Below are positions 6,695 to 9,700 of a DNA stretch of 9,700 nucleotides, piece after piece. The DNA is from Thermococcus sp. (GTDB lineage Archaea; Methanobacteriota_B; Thermococci; Thermococcales; Thermococcaceae): contig JALTMZ010000168.1 in assembly GCA_027001105.1 (NCBI GenBank), positions 2,725 through 12,424 of the forward strand. Direction: 5' to 3'. How positions within the stretch are numbered: the stretch's first letter is position 1; every line of letters begins with the position of its first letter. Under the pieces are notes generated by a model. The model was given only the letters and a program-made list of their open reading frames with translations. It was not told the DNA's origin and made no database searches. The position numbers and the translations under genes are program-made.

Positions 6695-7457
6695 TTGACC
6701 ACCTCTTGATTAAAAGTGCTAAAATCTCAATTTCATTATCAAGTTCCTTGTTCATTCTAACTCCCCAGATTATGTCCTTTTCCCTTAGAAGATGCTGAAA
6801 CTTTTCCAAAATCCCGTGGGCATTTTTTAGAGGCACGTTCTTACCTACCATTATGCTGATTAACCCCCTGTCCCATATTCCCCAGTTCCATTCAAAGTTA
6901 ACATCCCTTAGGATTCGCAGTATGCCTACGTTGCCTCCTTTAATCATGTTAAACAAGTCAGCGTAGTCAATGTTGACGAGCATTTGGTTTTCAAGGTAAT
7001 AGTAAAGCTTTGAAAACATGAGTCCAATTTGTTTGCTTGCCGCATTAAATGCATCTTCTAAGGGTATTGCCGTGTATGCACCTAAAAACTCTGAAAGTGA
7101 ATCATAAAACACGGTTTCAAAACTATGAGCCCATTCTGGTTTTTCTTCATGGACGAGTTCTTTATAAGGGGAAAGCACATAAGCCAAACGAATCACATTC
7201 TTCGTAAGAGCATCGTTGATGAGCCTTACAATCTCGATGTTAATCGGCTTGTCCTCAAAAATAATCCAGATTATCGTATCATCACTTAGGCTTCCAAAAA
7301 AGCTTTTAATTTGCTTTACAAAAGAGTGTCTCTTTTTATCAAAGAGATAATAGGAAGAATCCAGAGGTACTTTGACAGCATTAGGTATGTCAATATTCCT
7401 CACAATCCTTATTCCGCTGTTTCCAATTCCAACAAAAATATGAGTAAAGGAAATCAT
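6675..7457 (-). CDS. Degenerate FtsZ/tubulin-fold protein without the GTP-binding T4 motif
   Basis: A 260-residue protein I align by eye, end to end, with the FtsZ/tubulin superfamily. FVGIGNSGIRIVRNI (8-22) matches the T1 segment, with GIGNSG for the FtsZ GxGGxG-type loop. AVKVPLDSSYYL (27-38) matches the AINTDAQAL strand. DDTIIWIIFEDKPINIEIV (59-77) occupies the place of the DMVFVAAGMGGGTGTG block, but the glycine-rich phosphate loop is gone. PLEDAFNAASKQI (132-144) matches the DAF helix, and LVNIDYADL (160-168) is a clear T7 loop with N162, D164 and D167 all kept. GLISIMVGKNVPLKNAHGIL to ILALLI (198-250) matches the C-terminal subdomain. The start is the ATG at 7457, 8 bases after the hps-phi stop, with weak GGGGTCA; an upstream in-frame extension only re-reads hps-phi. 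GTP hydrolysis on its own is unlikely. The function is unknown. Confidence 0.75.
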   Translation of the reverse strand: MISFTHIFVGIGNSGIRIVRNIDIPNAVKVPLDSSYYLFDKKRHSFVKQIKSFFGSLSDDTIIWIIFEDKPINIEIVRLINDALTKNVIRLAYVLSPYKELVHEEKPEWAHSFETVFYDSLSEFLGAYTAIPLEDAFNAASKQIGLMFSKLYYYLENQMLVNIDYADLFNMIKGGNVGILRILRDVNFEWNWGIWDRGLISIMVGKNVPLKNAHGILEKFQHLLREKDIIWGVRMNKELDNEIEILALLIKRWSNGGNSV

Positions 7458-7465
7458 GGTGACCC

Positions 7466-8686
7466 CTATTCTAAGGTCGCATGCTTTTTCTTCATATCCT
7501 TTTCGGTCTTCTGGAATGTTGCCATTAAGAGTGCAATTATTCCATCCAGAAAGACCATTGTAGAATCCTCGAAAAGCGTTCCCATCGGAGCTATCCATTT
7601 GTACTGAGTCAGCATCTGTCTTGCTATGTAATCAGTTGGGACATCAGTTTTTGCTCTTCCTGGAATTTCAACTACGACATCGGCTAACTTCCCAAGCGTT
7701 GAGTTCTTGTATGAGGTGATGGCAACAACCTTTCCCCCCTGCTTCTTTGCGATTTCAGCTGCGTCAACTATTGTCCTCGTTTCCCCACTCCCACTGATGG
7801 CTATTAGCAAATCACCTTCTTCAAATGCGGGAGTTATTGTTTCTCCAACCACATAAACATTGAAATCAAGATGCATTAGCCTCATGGCAAAAGCTTTACC
7901 AACCAGTCCACTCCTTCCAGCCCCGTAAATAAATATCTTGTTAGCCCCAATCATAGCATCTATCATTCCTCTGACCTCTTCCAGCCTGAGTGCATCAGCG
8001 ACGTGACCAATATGTTCAGTTATATCATGCATTGCCTTTCTGATTGTCTGCATGTACTCGCCCCAGAAGAGATCAATTATCCTCCTTGTCACTTCTTCTG
8101 GATTCTCCGACTTAGTTATTGCTCCACCCACGATAATTATGGTGGCACCAAGTTCAATGACTTTAGGAATAGTCTCTAAGTTCAATCCTCCTGCAACAGC
8201 AACTGGGATCTTAACTGCTTTAACAACTTTTTCCAGATCTTCAAGCGGGCTCTTTCCTTGTGCTTGCTCGTCTATCCCTGTATGAACAAGAATATAATGG
8301 ACTCCCATCTCTTCAAGTTCTTTGGCTCTTTTGACCTTATCTTTAACCCCAATTAGATCAACCATGACCTTTATTCCATATTTTCTTGCTACCATGAGGG
8401 CATCTTTTATTGTTTTATTGTCAGCAACTCCCAAAATAGAAACTACATCTGCTCCATGCCTCGCTGCCATTTCAACCTCTAATGCTCCGGTATCCATAGT
8501 TTTTAGATCAGCGACTATTTTTCTATCAGGAAAACGCCTTTTCATCAGTTCAACTGCCCTCATCCCTTCTTTTTTAATAAGCGGCGTTCCAACCTCGAGC
8601 CAATGGGCACCGCCGCGAGCAGCTTTCTCCGCTATAGAAATAGCCTGCTCAATATCAGTTAAGTCTAAAGCAACTTGGAGAATCAT
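7466..8686 (-). CDS. hps-phi: Fused 3-hexulose-6-phosphate synthase / 6-phospho-3-hexuloisomerase
   Basis: A 406-residue cytoplasmic bifunctional enzyme of the ribulose monophosphate pathway. In Thermococcales, which lack the oxidative pentose phosphate pathway, it is known to run in reverse, turning fructose 6-phosphate into ribulose 5-phosphate plus formaldehyde for nucleotide synthesis. Residues 1 to about 208 are the synthase, an OMP-decarboxylase-type barrel with D8, the DLKTMD motif (D60, K62, D65) and phosphate-binding glycines at 166-167 and 187-188. Residues about 215-406 are the SIS-fold isomerase with GAGRSG (255-260) and SGSGET (298-303). The fusion and length match the Pyrococcus and Thermococcus form. 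The ATG at 8686 follows GGAGGA (8694-8699) by 7 bases. It heads the six-gene operon and diverges from the arginase-fold gene. Formaldehyde made by this step must be consumed elsewhere; no obvious enzyme for that lies in the window. Confidence 0.96.
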   Translation of the reverse strand: MILQVALDLTDIEQAISIAEKAARGGAHWLEVGTPLIKKEGMRAVELMKRRFPDRKIVADLKTMDTGALEVEMAARHGADVVSILGVADNKTIKDALMVARKYGIKVMVDLIGVKDKVKRAKELEEMGVHYILVHTGIDEQAQGKSPLEDLEKVVKAVKIPVAVAGGLNLETIPKVIELGATIIIVGGAITKSENPEEVTRRIIDLFWGEYMQTIRKAMHDITEHIGHVADALRLEEVRGMIDAMIGANKIFIYGAGRSGLVGKAFAMRLMHLDFNVYVVGETITPAFEEGDLLIAISGSGETRTIVDAAEIAKKQGGKVVAITSYKNSTLGKLADVVVEIPGRAKTDVPTDYIARQMLTQYKWIAPMGTLFEDSTMVFLDGIIALLMATFQKTEKDMKKKHATLE

Positions 8687-8741
8687 CTTGAACTCCTCCG
8701 AATATTTTTCTTAGAGCTTCCACCTTAACATCAATTGCACA

Positions 8742-8757
8742 CTTTTTAACTTTAACT
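8742..8757 (-). promoter_or_regulatory. Candidate promoter of the hps-phi operon
   Basis: The minus strand reads AGTTAAAGTTAAAAAG, with TTAAAAAG (8742-8749) as the TATA-like core. A start about 25 bases downstream gives a leader of about 30-35 bases containing the GGAGGA site. The core is weak, and the AT palindrome further upstream could supply an alternative TATA. Confidence 0.4.
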
Positions 8758-8788
8758 CTCAAAATTTTTGACAAGAATTTGCAAACAT

Positions 8789-8808
8789 AATTAAATAATT
8801 ATTTAATT
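8789..8808. repeat. Perfect 20-bp AT palindrome in the divergent promoter region
   Basis: The sequence has symmetric halves AATTAAATAA and TTATTTAATT. Symmetry continues outward to 8782-8815 with two mismatched pairs (8788/8809 and 8784/8813), giving a 34-bp imperfect palindrome with flanks CAAACAT and GTGTGTG. It sits between the hps-phi promoter candidate and the arginase-fold gene's TATA box, about 35 bases from the latter. That suits a shared operator or an activator site for both directions. Pure AT sequence makes chance symmetry easier, but the outer GC-containing flanks argue against simple low complexity. Confidence 0.5.
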
Positions 8809-8836
8809 GTGTGTGAAGTGAAAACAGACAACAGTG

Positions 8837-8851
8837 GACTAAGTTTAAAAA
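8837..8851 (+). promoter_or_regulatory. Candidate promoter of the arginase-fold gene
   Basis: GGACTAAGTTTAAAA(A) contains a good archaeal TATA core (TTTAAAAA at 8844-8851) with a plausible BRE before it. A start site 25 bases on falls near 8872-8875, leaving a leader of about 10 bases, consistent with the weak ribosome binding site of the gene. Confidence 0.5.
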
Positions 8852-8882
8852 GAGTTCACTGAATTAAATCTTGGGAATTACA

Positions 8883-9611
8883 ATGGTCACATTTATTCCG
8901 TTTGGGGAAAAACCAAATAGAGAGGGCGTCATGTATGTTCTCAATTTTCTTCAAAAAAACAAGCTTATTGAGGATTATATGGTTGTTGAATCGAATACCA
9001 TTGAACTGCTTTCTGAGAGATTGCCCGTGGATGAGGCATACATTATCGGTGATCATCTTGCAACATATGGAATACTTCAAAAGCTAAAGCCAAAGGCAGT
9101 TATAAGCATAGATGCCCACACTGATCTAATGCATGACTATCTCGATCATGGATCCTGGCTTGCTTATGCCCTCTCAGAAAGAATAATTGAAAAAGCCTCA
9201 ATTATTGGACCCGTTCTAATGATACCAACCACAGAAGGGACTGAACTGTGGACAAGACGGGTTAAGATATTTCCTGCCCTGCCCAGAAGCAGGAAAACAA
9301 GAGGTAAATGGAAAGCTTACAAGAGCTTGAAGAATCATCCGATAGATGAGATAATAAAAGATACTAAAAAGTACCTTGGAGAAGAAATCTATCTCACCAT
9401 TGATTTGGATGTTCTCCTACCTGAGTACAAAATTGCCCGATTTCAGCATGGTGAACTTACATTGGAGGAGCTTCTCAACATCCTTGAAGAAATTAAGAGG
9501 AACTTTAACATCGTGGCATTTGATATAGCAGAGATTTCAGATAAGATAAAACGTTCCCGTTTAGGAAAAAAAGCCTTAGTTGATGTATTTCAGCTGTTAA
9601 GCGGTGAGTAA
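8883..9611 (+). CDS. Divergent arginase-fold (ureohydrolase superfamily) protein
   Basis: A 242-residue metal-dependent hydrolase of the arginase/agmatinase/formiminoglutamase fold, substrate unknown. The binuclear metal site is complete: H58 in IIGDHLA, D77, H79 and D81 in SIDAHTDL, and D174 and D176 in LTIDLDVL. H89 in LDHGSW matches the active-site HG motif, and E217 in FDIAEISD the late conserved glutamate. It is shorter than typical agmatinase, and the usual third Asp-Pro after the DxD is replaced by LLPEY, so it is not the ordinary SpeB of these archaea. The ATG at 8883 is preferred; an in-frame TTG at 8871 would fall at or before the predicted transcript start. It lies three bases upstream of the UPF0148 gene, suggesting cotranscription. 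Family is confident, substrate not. Confidence 0.85.
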   Translation: MVTFIPFGEKPNREGVMYVLNFLQKNKLIEDYMVVESNTIELLSERLPVDEAYIIGDHLATYGILQKLKPKAVISIDAHTDLMHDYLDHGSWLAYALSERIIEKASIIGPVLMIPTTEGTELWTRRVKIFPALPRSRKTRGKWKAYKSLKNHPIDEIIKDTKKYLGEEIYLTIDLDVLLPEYKIARFQHGELTLEELLNILEEIKRNFNIVAFDIAEISDKIKRSRLGKKALVDVFQLLSGE

Positions 9612-9613
9612 CA

Positions 9614-9700
9614 ATGGCACTAAGCGATGAAGAGATAAGAAAAATAATAACCCCTCTCTTGCTTTCAGGGGCAAAGATGCTCGACAAGCATTGCCCCAAG
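9614..9700 (+). CDS. UPF0148 zinc-ribbon protein (ZNRD2/SSSCA1-like), N-terminal part, cut by window edge
   Basis: Only the first 29 residues are in the window: MALSDEEIRKIITPLLLSGA followed by KMLDKHCPK. This is the characteristic start of the archaeal UPF0148 family, where a short helix is followed by a CPxCG-type zinc ribbon; the first Cys (C27) is just visible before the edge. The human relative is ZNRD2 (Sjogren/scleroderma autoantigen 1). The archaeal role is not known. The ATG at 9614 has GGTGAG a few bases upstream, inside the end of the preceding gene. It begins 2 bases after the arginase-fold stop, so the two are probably cotranscribed. Confidence 0.85.
   Translation, partial: MALSDEEIRKIITPLLLSGAKMLDKHCPK

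Noticed and set aside
7458..7598. In-frame N-terminal extension of the FtsZ-fold gene inside the end of hps-phi
   Set aside because: It only re-reads hps-phi codons in another frame, is not FtsZ-like, and the ATG at 7457 puts the T1 loop at the normal distance from the N-terminus.
8322..8714. 130-codon open frame on the plus strand opposite hps-phi
   Set aside because: It lies antisense to a well-conserved enzyme, and its product is a Ser/Ile/Ala-rich sequence typical of antisense shadow frames.
1..9700. CRISPR array, insertion sequence, tRNA or integration site
   Set aside because: I saw no regularly spaced repeats, transposase-like frames, tRNA-like cloverleaf or terminal repeats in the short gaps between genes.

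Overview
The window looks like chromosome from a hyperthermophilic euryarchaeon of the order Thermococcales (Thermococcus, Pyrococcus or Palaeococcus). The evidence is a fused hexulose-phosphate synthase/isomerase, a 438-residue archaeal aspartyl-tRNA synthetase close to the Thermococcus kodakarensis enzyme as I remember it, archaeal Pth2, TATA/BRE-type promoters, strong GGAGGTGA ribosome binding sites and very tight gene packing. The DNA is AT-rich, which suggests one of the lower-GC members, but I cannot name the species. I see no tRNA, rRNA, CRISPR array or mobile element, and the genes are essentially wall to wall with no gap over 200 bases.

Layout, right to left on the minus strand. A six-gene cluster runs from 8686 to 4425: hps-phi; a degenerate FtsZ/tubulin-fold protein; a HAD phosphatase; a 59-residue protein of unknown function; a DUF4392 (D-glutamate-cyclase-like) protein; and an HD-domain phosphohydrolase. 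Junctions are a gap of 8 bases, an overlap of 20, an overlap of 4, a gap of 2 (or ATGA overlap) and a gap of 22, so this is very probably one operon. After a T-rich stretch and a promoter region, a second minus-strand group encodes a Zn-finger/KH NusA-like protein, aspS and a large membrane-anchored extracellular protein. Then comes pth2, with its own TATA box, cut by the left edge.

On the plus strand, diverging from hps-phi, lie an arginase-fold hydrolase and the start of a UPF0148 zinc-ribbon protein cut by the right edge. The 196-base divergent region carries a promoter candidate in each direction and a perfect 20-bp AT palindrome between them.

The left half is mostly translation-related (NusA-like, AspRS, Pth2). 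The right operon begins with the enzyme that supplies ribulose 5-phosphate where the oxidative pentose phosphate pathway is missing, followed by possible metabolite-repair or phosphatase functions. The most interesting item is the FtsZ-fold protein: it keeps the NxDxxD T7 (synergy) loop but has lost the GGGTGTG phosphate-binding loop. A subunit of that kind could cap or regulate a real FtsZ filament rather than hydrolyse GTP itself.
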